A DNA stretch of 64,000 bases from Mansonella perstans (taxonomy: Eukaryota; Nematoda; Chromadorea; Rhabditida; Onchocercidae). Where the stretch lies: the NCBI GenBank assembly GCA_037074765.1, contig JBAMDO010000575.1, positions 1 to 64,000 on the forward strand. Reading direction: 5' to 3'. The translations under genes and the position numbers were made by a program. This document shows, one piece after another, positions 26,601 to 39,060 of this stretch (the first letter of the stretch is position 1; each line of letters begins with the position of its first letter). The notes beneath the pieces are model-generated. The model did no database searches. It saw only the letters and a list, made by a program, of their open reading frames with translations, and was not told where the DNA came from.

Positions 26601-28505
26601 TGAATTTTTGGTTAGTTTTAAAATATAGCTAATTAAATAAAAGTCAATGCAAAAGATTACACAATTTGTAGTGAAAATTTGAAAAGTTTAAGAAGAAGAG
26701 AAGTCCCGCTTTGTTAGCTTCTCAAAATTGAGACAGTTTAAATCAGAAAAAATTTTCAAAAAAAAGCCTTTTTTTGCTTTTTTAAGGAAAGGAATGTATT
26801 TCAGTTTTGTGATGGTATTTGCAAGTTTAATTGAGTATGCGGTGGTTAGTTATATGAATAAGAAGTTCGCGCAAAGGCGTGAAAGGAGACGCAAGCATCT
26901 GCAACAAAGAATGCCTGTTGAAATGTCTATGTATGGTCAAATTACTTCCAGTGCTGAAACAAAAATGGTATTGTTTGTGCAAATTTTCAGTATTACATCT
27001 TCTTTATGCTTATTTATTGTTACGGTAACGAAACAGAAAAATTTCGAAAAAAAAGTTAGACTTGAAGGAGTAAATATTATTTCAGTCATATCAAAATATG
27101 ACTCTTATCAATGATACTTATGCTTCGCCGGGTAAATCCTCAGTCGAAGTAAGTGTGAAAGTAGATTGTGTCATCAAAATAGTTCTTATCTTTAGCTATT
27201 GCTTTATTAGATATCCGTGCACTGCTCTTTGCATAATGGTTAAAAAATTAAGATTATTTATAATCCACAGGTAATTTATTTTCATCGAGATAAAGCAATT
27301 ATTTCAAGAATAATGAGTGTTATTTTAATTAATGATTGCTATGGAAGAATTAATTCAACAAATTAATTTTTAACTAAATTCGAACATTTCACAGAAAATA
27401 TCACAAATTACTTATAAAGAAGAACTTTTTTACACAAAACTTAATAGCATATAAGCCAATTAGTTGTATTTCTATCATTTTTATTTATTTGTGGCAATAA
27501 TGAGCAAGTTAATTAGATTGAAAAAAAAAAGATTCTATTTAAATAATTAAAAATAAGCAATAAATATGAAATTTTGTTCCATTAGAAAGCTAAGTAGCAT
27601 CATGGTGCATGCAGTAGAAAGCTCAAGGTATTCGTGTAATGTCCTCATGTAAAATGCATGACACGCTGATTATTTATTAGTGCTTCTGCATTTCAAACTA
27701 TCAACATTTCAGCAAATGGGTACTTTCCTTGGTAGCTCAGGCCAAAATTCTAACAGAGTAAGTTTACTTTGTGAAGCATAAATTTTAATTTAGCAATGGA
27801 AAATCTTATCATTTTTTAATCAACATAATTGTCTCCTTCGTTGCTCGGGAATTTTTATTATTGTCATTACATCGATGAAATTAAATAAAAAATGCAGAAT
27901 TTACTTCTGAACTTCAGTGAAAGTGCTATTTTTAAAATTTATATTTTCACTAATTTAAAATTTGTTCCATTTAATGCAAAAATATTTTCAGAATACAGCA
28001 GAAGCACTGATGCCAGAATGTAACTGTCGTACAATACCGTTGATACAGAATCCGCGGTTGGTAACAGATAGCGCATTGATACAGAATCCACGATTGGTAA
28101 CAGATAGCGCATTATGGCCCGCACCATTCCTGAAACCAAAACGGGCTTCACGGACGTGTAGAAGCGTAACTCCATCTAAAATTGATAAATGTTCTCGCTT
28201 CTTCTTTCCTATTCTATTTTTCACTTTTAATTGTAAGTTTTTAAATTGAACAAATTCAATAGAAAATATGAAATATTATAACTATTACCCTTCTTACAAC
28301 TGTAACTGTGATTATTACTATTACTGTAATTTTGTTACAGAAAAATAGATTATCTTACAATAAATTATACAACGCTTTGATAAAAAGAAGAAATTTTACT
28401 GGGAATATTTTTGTTTAAATTTTGCAATTTTCAGTATTTTACTGGACAATTATGACGGTGCTTAGTTCATTCGTGGATACCAGTGAATATACCCTATTTG
28501 ATTAA
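13396..28505 (+). CDS. unc-49: GABA-gated chloride channel subunit, UNC-49B-type isoform
   Basis: Shared exons: 13396-13460 (signal peptide [15 protein letters not shown]), 16287-16461, 19810-19914, 20586-20725, 22247-22329. B-specific exons: 24675-24821, 26017-26216, 26555-26610, 26805-26967, 27086-27148, 27713-27757, 27992-28232, 28435-28505. Every junction keeps phase; the product is about 517 residues. The ligand domain has [10 protein letters not shown], the loop [17 protein letters not shown], and a Cys-loop of exactly 13 residues ([15 protein letters not shown]). M1 starts [13 protein letters not shown]2 is [19 protein letters not shown] with the Pro-Ala-Arg motif of anion channels. 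M3 lies in the exon at 26805, and M4 ([13 protein letters not shown]) is in the last exon. The family forms pentameric GABA receptors at inhibitory neuromuscular junctions. The M3-M4 loop carries two phase-0 mini-exons (63 and 45 nt) and a 36-bp tandem duplication. Assignment to UNC-49B rests on M2 and M3. Confidence 0.9.
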
Positions 28506-30982
28506 AATTATAATTGAACCAAAGCAGACAGGACAATCGCTTTACAGAAGCAATATCCAATCAAATCACTTTCGATCAATTCTGTCTTAATTTTCTTTTA
28601 AAAAAAGAAACTTATAATTACTGTAAATTTAATGATACATTTAATAACTTGTTGTGCTTGATAATTGTTGTATATTCGTACAGTTGCAAATGTTTCACTT
28701 CATGTTGCGTAATGATATATGCAATACATAGGCATGATGCGTGCATCCATATGCGTGTTCTTTGCCTTGTAACAAGTAATTATTGCTATTTCAGTCAATA
28801 CCATGATTATGACCCGATATTGTTGTAATTACAAAATTTTATTAATTAGCTTTGTAATGTCACATCTGAATATACCTGGTGCACCTGGCCTTTTTTCATT
28901 CTTTTTATTCTTCCACTCCCTAATTTCGCTGACAATTTTTATTTTTCTCAACAACACAACATCAAAAAAGGCTGTTTAAAATCTGTGATATATGAAAATA
29001 TAGAAGGAGATTAAAGATACAAATAATTTTTAAATGACAGATTTAAAGAATGCATTTAATGAAGAAAAAAGAACAAATGAAGGTCATGCGATCACATATA
29101 ATACTGTGGGAATGACAAAGGCTCATAATTTTTATATACAAAACTTTCAGAATCAAGCTGAATTAAATTTTTTACATTTTTGTAAATACAAAAAAGATTA
29201 CTTAAATTTTCCTTCAAATATTTGTTGACAAGATGATCAAGTAATGGCAATTTTTGTGTAGTTTCTCTTAAAGTGAATCCAAATTAAACTATCTTTTTGA
29301 AGTTTCATTTCGTTTTCAATTTTACTAAAGAACTATAATTTAATAAAAGAAAAAATTGAGATGGTTATACCGTTGCAACGATACACTATCATTGGTGTCA
29401 ATTAAAAGATGTCCACTGCAAGGCACCTGTCAAAGTTGAGCCATTCGAATTGGTCACCTATCGATTTGCCAACTTATGCATTAACGAAACAATTGTAGCA
29501 ACTTCCTCTGGTCAGTTTATTATTATTATTTTTGCTATTATTATTGTTACTATAATTACTATCATTGTTATCATCATTATTATTATAATTATTATTGTTA
29601 TCAAAATATATGTACCATTTTTTAAAATAATTTAAATATGGCTGACAAGTTATTTCAAGACCAAAATCGCATGAACTATTTCGCACCATCAGAAATTTTA
29701 CTGCATTCCGTTAAAAATGATGTTAGGAATGGAAAAGCAATTATGACAATGAGAAGATAAATATCTAAAGAGATAACCAAACTTCTGTAACATCAGCCAG
29801 TTGGTGAAAAAAATTATATTTCTTTCAATCATTTTAAAAATTACTGTAAATGTGTAATTGACACTTATGAATACAATAGTATGTAAATATGTATTAAGTA
29901 ATTTAAAAGATGAATTGCTTCATTGCGAGATTTGTTTAGGTTCGTATTCACGATTGTGGGCACAATTCTTGTTCAAAAGGGAATTCAGCTTCTATATGAT
30001 CCAAATTTATCTGCCAGCAATACTTGTTGTCTTCATTAGCTGGGTGTCATTTTGGATAAATCCTGAATCAGCTCCATCCCGTACAGTCATTGGTACATTC
30101 ACTGTATTAAGTGAGACTCATCTCCTGATGAGTACAAACAGGCGACTTCCGCCCGTTTCCTACATTAAGGTTGCTTATTTCAGTAAGTTTCGAATAAAAT
30201 CTAGATCTCGTATTCTCACATGAATTATAAATATGTACTTGAAAATTTTTAATTTAATAAACTTTTTGGTTTTTCAGGCTGTAGATATTTATCTGGGATT
30301 TTGTTATTTGAATGTGGTATTAGCACTTGTCGAATACGCTGCTGTGGCATACTCAAGAAAGAAATATGAAGACTGCAAAAAAAGCAAAAATAAAAATAAC
30401 TTCAAATTCACACTGCAATTACAAGCACCAGACTTCCTTCTAGGTATGGTAAGCAAGGGACTGCAACAAATTGCATACATAAATAAATTGCAGTTTTATA
30501 GATGCTCGTATAAATGAATGCACTTGCGAACAAGATAATTCAGTATTTGTGGTAGCTAAACATCCATCAAAACGCGATCATTTCCATAAATATAACCGAA
30601 TAGATCTGATCGCTCGAATTATATTCCCCGTATCGGTCTGTTATTATTTTATTTTAGCAATCTTCGTCTCTTCTCATCTTTACAAAATATTACTTATTAC
30701 AGTAGTTCATAATACTTTTATTTCACAATGTTAACGAAACTCTACCGAAAATTCAACAACACGTCTACAAGACCAAGTAACAAGGTTACCGAAAATACAA
30801 GTCCAAAAGTGAAATTAAGAAGATAAGTTCAGCTGAATTAATGCTGAATAATTACATAATTACTCAGTTGAATTGCATCATTATTTCAGTTTCTCATGTT
30901 CAACTTTATTTATTGGACAGTGCTCCTCTCCTTATCAGAATGGACAATGTATGAAGACAGTATGGAACAAAGAGCATGTTAA
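13396..30982 (+). CDS. unc-49: GABA receptor subunit, UNC-49C-type isoform of the same gene
   Basis: Uses the same five 5' exons (13396-22329) and skips the B set to join 29361-29510, 29940-30169, 30278-30443, 30502-30635, 30890-30982; phases match throughout and give about 446 residues. The first C exon starts with YGYT, exactly where the B exon starts YGYT, so the two sets are mutually exclusive ends. M1 is [20 protein letters not shown]2 begins [20 protein letters not shown] and is followed by [20 protein letters not shown]4 is [15 protein letters not shown]. The Pro-Ala-Arg motif reads Pro-Ser-Arg. Known UNC-49C subunits co-assemble with UNC-49B and alter drug sensitivity; that role here is inference. 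The first C-specific acceptor (aaaattgag) lacks a pyrimidine tract. A longer reading of the fourth C exon to a stop at 30734 is possible but would lose the normal M4. Confidence 0.85.
23617..23644. repeat. poly-A run of 28
   Basis: Uninterrupted A homopolymer in the unc-49 intron between the shared exons and the B set. No adjoining retroposed gene copy or clear target-site duplication was seen. Confidence 0.8.
28040..28111 (+). repeat. 36-bp tandem duplication inside an unc-49B coding exon
   Basis: Two adjacent 36-bp units (28040-28075, 28076-28111) differ at two silent positions and each encode [12 protein letters not shown], keeping frame. They lie in the cytoplasmic M3-M4 loop. Confidence 0.9.
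29512..29610. repeat. imperfect ATT/ATC trinucleotide tract
   Basis: A run of mainly ATT, with ATC, ACT and GTT variants, directly after the first C-specific exon of unc-49. Confidence 0.8.
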
Positions 30983-31745
30983 TATCATATCGACCATTTA
31001 TTATGGTTCCAAAATGTTGAGCAAATGTTTAAGTGATGCTAAAGCCTTTCGCCCGCAAATAATCTGCGAAACACCATTAAAACGCTTAAGTCTATCACCC
31101 GCCTTCCAAAGTTCTGTGTTACTGCACAATTCTTTCAACACTTCGGTCAAAGACTCTTGTAAACGCTTCTGCAATGAATGATTATATCAGAACAGAAATT
31201 TTTCAATTTTTTCCATTTCATTACGAAATATCCTATAAAACAAAACAGAAAACAATTGCATTGATGAAATTATAATTCAAAGAAATAAAAATATAATCAT
31301 AATCTCTGTAATCCTTACTTTGTTTGATTCTTCGGTCATTGAAACAAACGAGGTAAGAATTCGCACTAGATATGCGAAAAATCGAGGTTTTGAATCGTTG
31401 AGATTCCAATTTGAAAAGAAACTGTTTGCAAAAACGCAGAAACATTTGGTAACTTTTTTCCATATTTTTTGCCTATCAGGCTGTTCACTTCTCACCTGTA
31501 ATTTAGGATTTTTATTTCAGCAACTTCCTTCAAATTTGTTTCTCCTTTTCTGCAATCACTGGTTTTTGTTTAATGCAGAAATGAAGTGCCTTTGTATTTT
31601 TATTTCGAAATGTCAAATTCCAATTAAAATTTGTAGTAACATTTCGTCACGTAACAATTTTGAAGAAAAAAAATTTAATAATTTATGATTCGATTCAGAC
31701 ACCTGAAAAAAATTTGAGGTATTTGTTTAAAACTATCACTTTATG
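30983..31745. other. convergent 3' ends of unc-49 and the MYBBP1A-like gene
   Basis: Between the unc-49C stop and the MYBBP1A-like stop on the other strand. Several open frames exist on both strands but none resembles a protein family. It is probably 3' untranslated sequence of both genes. Confidence 0.4.
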
Positions 31746-34700
31746 CTATTTATCTAATGGTTGCTCATCATATATGTTTCTTCTATGGAAAAAAATATCA
31801 CGCTTATTCTGAGAGAGCTTTCTAAATTTCTTTCTCTGCATTTTACTTCCCTCAATTTGTGCAGTTTTATGCAGATGGTGTCTACAGAAAGCTAAATTAA
31901 TATCATGCTGAGATCTGAACTTCGCACATAAAAAGAGTGAAATTAAGCGTATCTAAGGGTTTCATTCTCTCAGCGTGATTTCAAAAATTTCTTCATTCCA
32001 ATAATGATTATCTGTATCAAGTAAACATTCAATGCGCCCTTTCAAACTTTCATAAAAAGTTATATACTAAACATTTACTTTATTAATGACAACAAATATT
32101 CGAAATCTTCATACCGAGAAGAGTGAGATTTATTCATATGCATTTTTGTAGTTACTTGAAAATAATAAGAATAATAATCATTAAGCAATAAAAATAAGTA
32201 ACCATTAAGCAATAGGAATAAGTAATCATTACTTATTTTCAAGCAAGCTATACAGGTGCATATGAATAAATCTTTTATTTGTCGTTATGAAAATTTCGAA
32301 TATTTATTATTATTAATAAAGTAAATAATACATAATATTATACACATATATAATACTTACCAAATCCTTCCGCAAAAAGGCCACTGCGCAAGACAGAGCT
32401 TCAACCTAGAAAAATTGGAAATATAAATTTTGATTCCAGACATATTTCCATATTTTTGTTTACGAAAACAGCTTATATCAATTAGATTACTTCAGTTTTA
32501 CTTCAATTAGTGCTCACAGGAAAATAATTTAATTACATTCTAGGTAGTAACTATCAGATAGCAGTTGTCGTTTTAAAACAAAATGTGTACGACTGACTGC
32601 AAGCTTTTGAAATGAAACTGGCTAACAGGAATCAATCATTCCACGACAAAACAAGTACTTTAAATAGTGCTTAAAGAAAACTGAAGTAAAAAAATGAATG
32701 GTAAAATAGTTCCCATCGCTTTTTTCCTATCTTAGAGTAATGTAAGTAATGTAAATAATATAATAGAGATAGAGTTTCCATTCCGAAAGTTATATAGGAA
32801 TATTTGTGAACCAAAGATCATGAATTATGTTATAAGAACAAATCATAAAATGAAAAAATTATAAAACGGTAATTTCGAAAAAGATAAACGTACCCTTTGA
32901 AATGTTCGGATATTTTCATCAAAGGCAAAATTAATGATTCGTGGAAGTTCGCTTAACAAGGCATGCTAAATTATAAATCATGAAAGAATTTTTTTTTGTG
33001 CAGATATAGATTATTTTAACTTGGAATTTAAAACAACTTGGAAAAATTACCGGGTATTTAATAAAAGGAGCTGTGACAATTTCGCTTAATATTTGGCTCT
33101 TGTTATCAATCATGTATTTTTCCAACAGCTCGATTACTTTCATGCGCATATTTTCCGTAACAACATTTTCTTTTGTATCATAACAACCTGAGAACTAAAA
33201 CAGGCAGTGAAAAATAAATTAACTGGTATTATGTATTTTTTCCGAAATAATTCAGGAATGACAAAAAGACTTACCAAAAAACTTGCTACAGCGCCAAGAA
33301 TATTTCTCACAACGGGATTCACAGTTTGTGATGTCTTAAGAACAAGTTCATCCAGAAACTTAATAGCATTCTTTTCATTCAGCTCACTCTGAATAAATAT
33401 AATCAGTGAAAGTTTTTGCATTAAGCATGAACACAAGTCTGCACAGTATAATCAATATCTAATACATACCTTTTTGTGTTTTATAATAATATCCAATAAA
33501 TCAGATGCTTTTTTGAAAGTTAGTTCCCAATCTTTTCTACGCAATGCCTGTTGTACACATTCGATTAGAGGCAAAATAAGGTCCTGTAAAACATATAACT
33601 TGTTCACTATTATCTGATGTCGAAAAAATTACAAAAAAAAAAAAAAAACGCATTATACCACTGTCTTGTATGCTCCCTCTTGATGGGATATTGCTATTAA
33701 TAATAAGTCGAAACATTTAGCACGAAACTGTTGAGCTTGTTCCACCATGAATGCACTTAAAGATCGCGAATTTTTCTTTCTTTTACGAAACACAGATGCT
33801 AGACCTTCATCAAGGCGAAACATCGTTTCGTCACTTAATGTTGATGACGAGCTGTCCTAAAAAGTATTTTTTTTTTATGAACAAAATAGTATGAGACAGA
33901 ATTAATAAGGGAAATAACGAAAAGATTGCTAAAGTAAAGGAAATGAAGTTACAATCACAAAAATAATGTCGTCATGCTAATATAATTTTAATTCAGTAAA
34001 AAGATTTAGGAAATTCCATTTACCTTGTCACTGTCATCATCTGAACGCACAGCAGCAGGACCAAGTGCTGCTTTGAGGTTATTGACAAATTCCTCATCAA
34101 CTTCATTTTCCTCGTCATCTTCCTCTTCAGATTCAGATTCATCTGTCTCCTCATGCTGATCCGTAATATTGTCATTTTTATTAAATTCTGGAATAAACTA
34201 CTAATGCAGGCCATGGACATCCCCAATTTGACTAAATAAAAGTAAGAATAGACTAATCAAACCGTTTTGTTCACTGATTTGCTCAGAATCCTCGAAGTTA
34301 TCCTCATCATCACTTTCGTCCGCATCTTTTTCTTGCATTAACTCTTCATTGCTCAGGTTGACAGTCTTTAAAAAGTAATAAAAATTTTGCAACATGATCT
34401 CAGGTAATAATGTCGATGCAGACAAAAACTATGTGATGAGCAGAAGATTATCAATTTAACCCAGCTAAGATTGTTAGCTTTGAAAGTAGTTCTGAAATAT
34501 CTAACACTCATCAAAGAATAAAAACCTCAAGAATCTGCAGAAGATTTTCCAGTTTCATCTGTGGAACGAACGATGCAAAAATAAAATGAACGACTGAGCG
34601 ATGATATCGATGTGGTCGACTTAGTAAAGAAAGTAATAAGTCATTCAGAACCTGAAAAACATTTGCATAAATATACAGCATAAAAATCTAAAGCTAAACA

Positions 34701-37700
34701 ATTATGGTATATTTAAAATTGTGAAAAAAAAGAATAAAATATAGAGAGGATCACTTCAAAGCAGCAACAAAATGCAAAAAGGGAACGGATATTAAACATA
34801 TAATGACAGAATCAAAGCATTTATTCAAATGGAATTCCAGTAATGATCTTTGTCCAGATAAATTAAAAATATGATTAATGAACTAACCGCTAAACTGTTG
34901 CTACTGTCATTCCCCGTTATTTTTTCACTAATTGCTGTCGTCTCAGCAAGATCTTTTAAATATGAATCACGCTCATTTGAATCAGGCGCTGCAGCTATCC
35001 AAAGCTTAAGCGTATTCATAAACACGGATAGAGTTCTGTAAAACTTTAAGAGAATTGTCTATAAGCAGAAATCAATGATAAGTGATCAAAACAACTCCAC
35101 AAAATCTTAATGATAAGAATCAACCGCTTTTTTAATATATGAATTTAAAAAATGATTGATACCGCACAAATAGATTGAAAAAATCACCCATCAACCACAG
35201 GCACTTCTCCATTCTGTTTTTTGATTAATTTTTGAAACAGCTTTTGGTGCCGATCCTTGCAAATCGCAGTCACACTCCTGCCTGCTCTTACACTAACAAT
35301 GAATAAAGAAGCAACACATGAACAAAAAGCATTGCGTATCTGAAATATTAAAAGGATTACGGCATAATAACTAGATCAATTCAAACTTTATTTTCATCAC
35401 TTTAAGCTAAAAGTTTACTTCTTCTGTCCATTTTCCGTGTTTGAATAACAATTTCAAGATATTTTCTTGAATGTTTGCAGGCCAATATGAAAATACGTTC
35501 GTTATCCGTTTCAATCTCCAGCCACCTTTCTTCAAGGCCTGTGAAACAAATTCTGTAAATTCAGTCAAGACATGTTTTGTCATATGCTCAATATTTGTTC
35601 TACTGTTGAACTATTCAATCAGTGTTCAATTAAATTTATTAGTTACATCAAGAACTAAATCGTGGACATCATCACGCAATCGCAGTAGAATCTTTTCCGT
35701 GATCTTAATATTTCCACCGATCAACTCATCAAAGTTTCCATTTCCGATGCAATCAAAATTGTTAAGCAATTTAGCAGCGTTAGTTGATGTCCATTCTTTT
35801 GTAGTCAGTGTCTATAATGAAATGTTTTTTTCATGATAAAAATCACATTTTCCTCTGTAAATAATAAACTGCCAAAGAAAAAAAAAACATAGAACATTAG
35901 CAAAGAAAAAGTTAAACTGCTAATTTTAAAGAAAATTAAATCTTATGAGAAAAGATATGCAAATAACCTCTCTAAGAAGTAATAGGATAGAACCAATCTT
36001 GGCAAACAAGAAATGAAATTCATTACTTCTTCGCATCAATCTTATCAAGCGTACGAATTCGGAAGAAAACACAGCTACCAACTAAATGAAAAAAGAAATT
36101 TCAGAAAAAATAAGAAATTGGAAATCATTTGAAAAATATTTTGAAGAAAGAATGATATAATACTTTCGGATTTTCCAGTAAAATCGAGTGATAACATAAA
36201 AAATTTGTCGAAAATTCAATAAACCAAAGAGTTACCTCATCGGTTTCGAAATCTATTTGCTGTAGCATTGTATCAATAAATGGTAGTGCGCGAGATATAA
36301 CCTAAAATCGCATTAAATGAATAAAAGTAATGACGTCTGGTTATCGAAAACAACAAAATTGATTAGTTATTCACTACAAAGAATTTTTAATGGAATGCAG
36401 ATCCGCAAAAAATTCATGACATCAACTGCCAATATTTTACAACTGGAAAAAATTTTTCGACCAAATAATCTTATCACTAAGTAAATATCAATCACTACTC
36501 TGTGTAAATCGCCGTGATACAACCATTTTTCGACAACTTCACTGTAAACTGCTTCGAAATTCCTTGATGCCCGTGCGAGAAGCAATAATTTTGATATTAG
36601 TTCGTTTTGAACAAAGCCACTTGCTTTCTTAAAAACTGCTCTAACATTCATCACTTAAATTTTTTGTGTACATTAAAATTAAATGACTGATTTCTATGAA
36701 ACCCAACATTCTGTTAGCGAAGCTTTGGAACGTACGAAAAGAAGCTTCTCAAATTAATAATTATATTAGTATTGATCGACATCATGTATAATAAATAAAA
36801 TTTGCAATATGTTAGAATAATAATCAACAATAACCTTTAAAATATTGATAACTGCATCATAGTCTTTATCAGAAATGTATAATTCTCCATTGGCTGACAA
36901 AAATGATACTTCCACTTTTAATGTATCCTGCAGTGAACGATCACCGAAATGAGATAGTAATAAAATTTTTGATTTATGGATTATATTGCTTCACTGTTTC
37001 ATTAAATTTTCAACTTACACTGTGCTTTTCCATAACATAAAGAGCGAAATAGAACCATTCTGGATCAAGTGAATCCAGAGGTTTAGCAACGTTTTCCTTC
37101 ACAAGAGGCCAAAATTCCTTTGCAAATCTCTTTTCGCGCAGTTTATTTGCACACTGAGCTAATAAATTAGTTGCCGAATATGCCAACCCATTCTGCTTTT
37201 CTACCAAGATCATTTCTCGTTTCCCTATTTCCAAGAGAGTCTAAAAATTTTGATTTGAAAAATATGATTCATTATTTATGATTTAATTGAAAAAAGACAA
37301 GAAATTGATCAAGGAATTCCAAAGGCAAGATGTAAAATATAGAAATATATACCTCATTATATGCATCGCTGTTCACCATAGCCAAATGAAATAAATGTTG
37401 ACCCAAAACTGAACCCGGATTTTCCTGAAATAATTTTTTTTTTTAAAAGGAGTTATAAAAAAAGTCCAACAAAAAATATCATGCAAAACGAACAATTAAC
37501 AAATTAATGAAACGAGACTATTTCATATAGTTATTTCAAGCTCCTTTTCCTTTACAATGAAATATACTCAAATGTCGTTTGAAAGTTCTCCATAAAGAAA
37601 TTATCGAGAGGAAAAAACATTGGAAACAAACCGCTTTATTTAATGGTAACTTCTGGTCAGCTAATTTAAATAATGCTTCAATTGGCCAATCTTTTCCAAA

Positions 37701-38320
37701 TAATGAGAGAATAATAGTAAGCGCATTTGTATAGCCGAGACGTGCAGCAGCTCGTGGTGAAGCCAGGCCGGCTACTAATCTCTCCATCAAATATGAACTG
37801 TTCTGCTCAAACTGAAAAATAGCTTGGTTTACATTCCCTCATATCAGTCCAAATACGACTTCCAAGCCAATCATTCTCCCCATTCTTATCAATCTCACTA
37901 ATAGTTTACTAATAGTCAGTGGAATAATCTAAAGCTAAACTGATAAAACGTAGCAATAATACAAGAGATTGTACTAATCTTATAATAGGTCTATCAATCT
38001 TTACGGCGATTTTGTTTTGAAAACGACAATTCACGAATTGAGCGTAGTAAACAGGATAAATATAATTAGGAGTCGTTTCAAACTACTTATTAACTATATT
38101 AAAAAACCCAATCAGAAGGAAATTTTATAGAAAAGTGAAAAACGATGGGCTAGAATTTAAAATTCATCGCTCATTTAAATAGAAGGAATATCGAAAGCTT
38201 TAAGATTCAAATATGACTTACTTCATTCAAAATGTCAATCACAGCATTGTGACGTTTGTGTTGATCGAAATCAGCAAGATCATAAAATTTGTTCAATAAC
38301 TCCTTGGATACATTAACCAT
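31746..38320 (-). CDS. MYBBP1A / DNA polymerase phi (Pol5)-like nucleolar protein
   Basis: About 22 exons in phase: 38222-38320, 37632-37811, 37353-37424, 37019-37240, 36836-36927, 36499-36627, 36236-36301, 35968-36081, 35647-35811, 35419-35586, 35188-35339, 34888-35035, 34526-34651, 34263-34365, 34024-34187, 33659-33856, 33470-33583, 33275-33388, 33051-33194, 32894-32965, 32361-32405, 31746-31850; about 930 residues. The start is MVNVSKELLNKFYDLADFDQ. Diagnostic pieces are LVAGLASPRAAARLGYTNAL near the N-terminus, VLNDLLLSLLSRPHRYHRSV, an acidic tract (ESESEEEDDEENEVDEEF), NLKAALGPAAVRSDDDSDK, then LSDETMFRLDEGLASVFRKR. This order of helical repeats, acidic stretch and the LDEGLASVFRxRK block is that of the Pol5/MYBBP1A family, which acts in the nucleolus in rRNA transcription and ribosome assembly. 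The family name polymerase is historical. The basic last exon is the least certain. Two acceptors end in TTGAG. Confidence 0.8.
32072..32327. repeat. long imperfect inverted repeat in the last intron of the MYBBP1A-like gene
   Basis: The arm 32072-32169 pairs with 32232-32327. Read against each other they share blocks such as TTTACTTTATTAAT, AAATATTCGAAAT, AGATTTATTCATATGCA and CTTGAAAAT. The 60-base spacer contains a short tandem duplication (ATTAAGCAATA twice). It could be a miniature inverted-repeat element or a folded intronic structure. Confidence 0.75.
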
Positions 38321-38474
38321 TTTATCTATAATTAAAGTTGTATAATCCTGAAGTTGAACCATTTTCAATTAGTTTTGATAACTTTTTCGATATCAGATCT
38401 AATTAATGTTAATTAAATCTCATTAAACTGAGATCACAGAGGAAACCATTATTCAGACTCGCACTTCATCTTAC

Positions 38475-38600
38475 CTTCCCAATGAATTCCTCCCTCAAAT
38501 TTTCGCGGTCCGTTATAAACGAGTCACTGAATGATGCGATAAGAAGCCATTCAATACATTGGTATTATTTTCCTTTAATCCATTTCAGTGATCCAGGATT
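38475..38600 (-). other. possible 5' untranslated exon of the MYBBP1A-like gene
   Basis: On the minus strand a less AT-rich stretch ends in a good donor (GGGAAG then gtaaga) 155 bases upstream of the first coding exon. No ATG-led frame fits, so if it is real it is a leader exon. Confidence 0.25.
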
Positions 38601-39060
38601 TCTGTTTCCGATTTAGCATGTAATATATAGGATGCATTGTATTTTGAAATACTTTTTGAATTTAACAAATCATTTCAAATGATTTATTAAATTTAACTTT
38701 TCTGTAAAATTTTTAAAGCTATTTGCAATTTTCATTAATCTCACAGAATAAAATGAGGCTTGATTGTTTGCCACTATTATAAATTGATAATTCTTCATTC
38801 CATTCACATTTTTAGAAAAAAATTTTGCTAAAAAATTGTTCAGCGAAATATAATGCCATGGAAGAATCGATGATTGGCAAGAAATGATTTTAATAATTCA
38901 CATTGGAAAATTTTATTGTGAAATTGCATTTGAAATTTATTAGAAACAGAAATCAAACTATTTGCTGCCTTGTAAGCAACATAATTCCCTGAAAAATTGA
39001 ACGATAAAATCACAGAAAAAGTAACACAGGGAGTGGAAATTGAGGAAATGGCAAACTGTT

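Noticed and set aside
29034..29228. 64-codon open frame between the unc-49 B and C sets
   Set aside because: Lies in an intron, no splice context, no resemblance to receptor exons or other families.
30636..30734. Extension of the fourth C-specific unc-49 exon to a stop at 30734
   Set aside because: The exon at 30890-30982 encodes a much better M4 segment and joins in phase through a proper donor at 30635.
30873..31181. 102-codon plus-strand open frame
   Set aside because: It is an out-of-frame reading of the last unc-49C exon and its 3' flank.
35471..35836. 121-codon plus-strand open frame
   Set aside because: Antisense shadow of two exons of the MYBBP1A-like gene.
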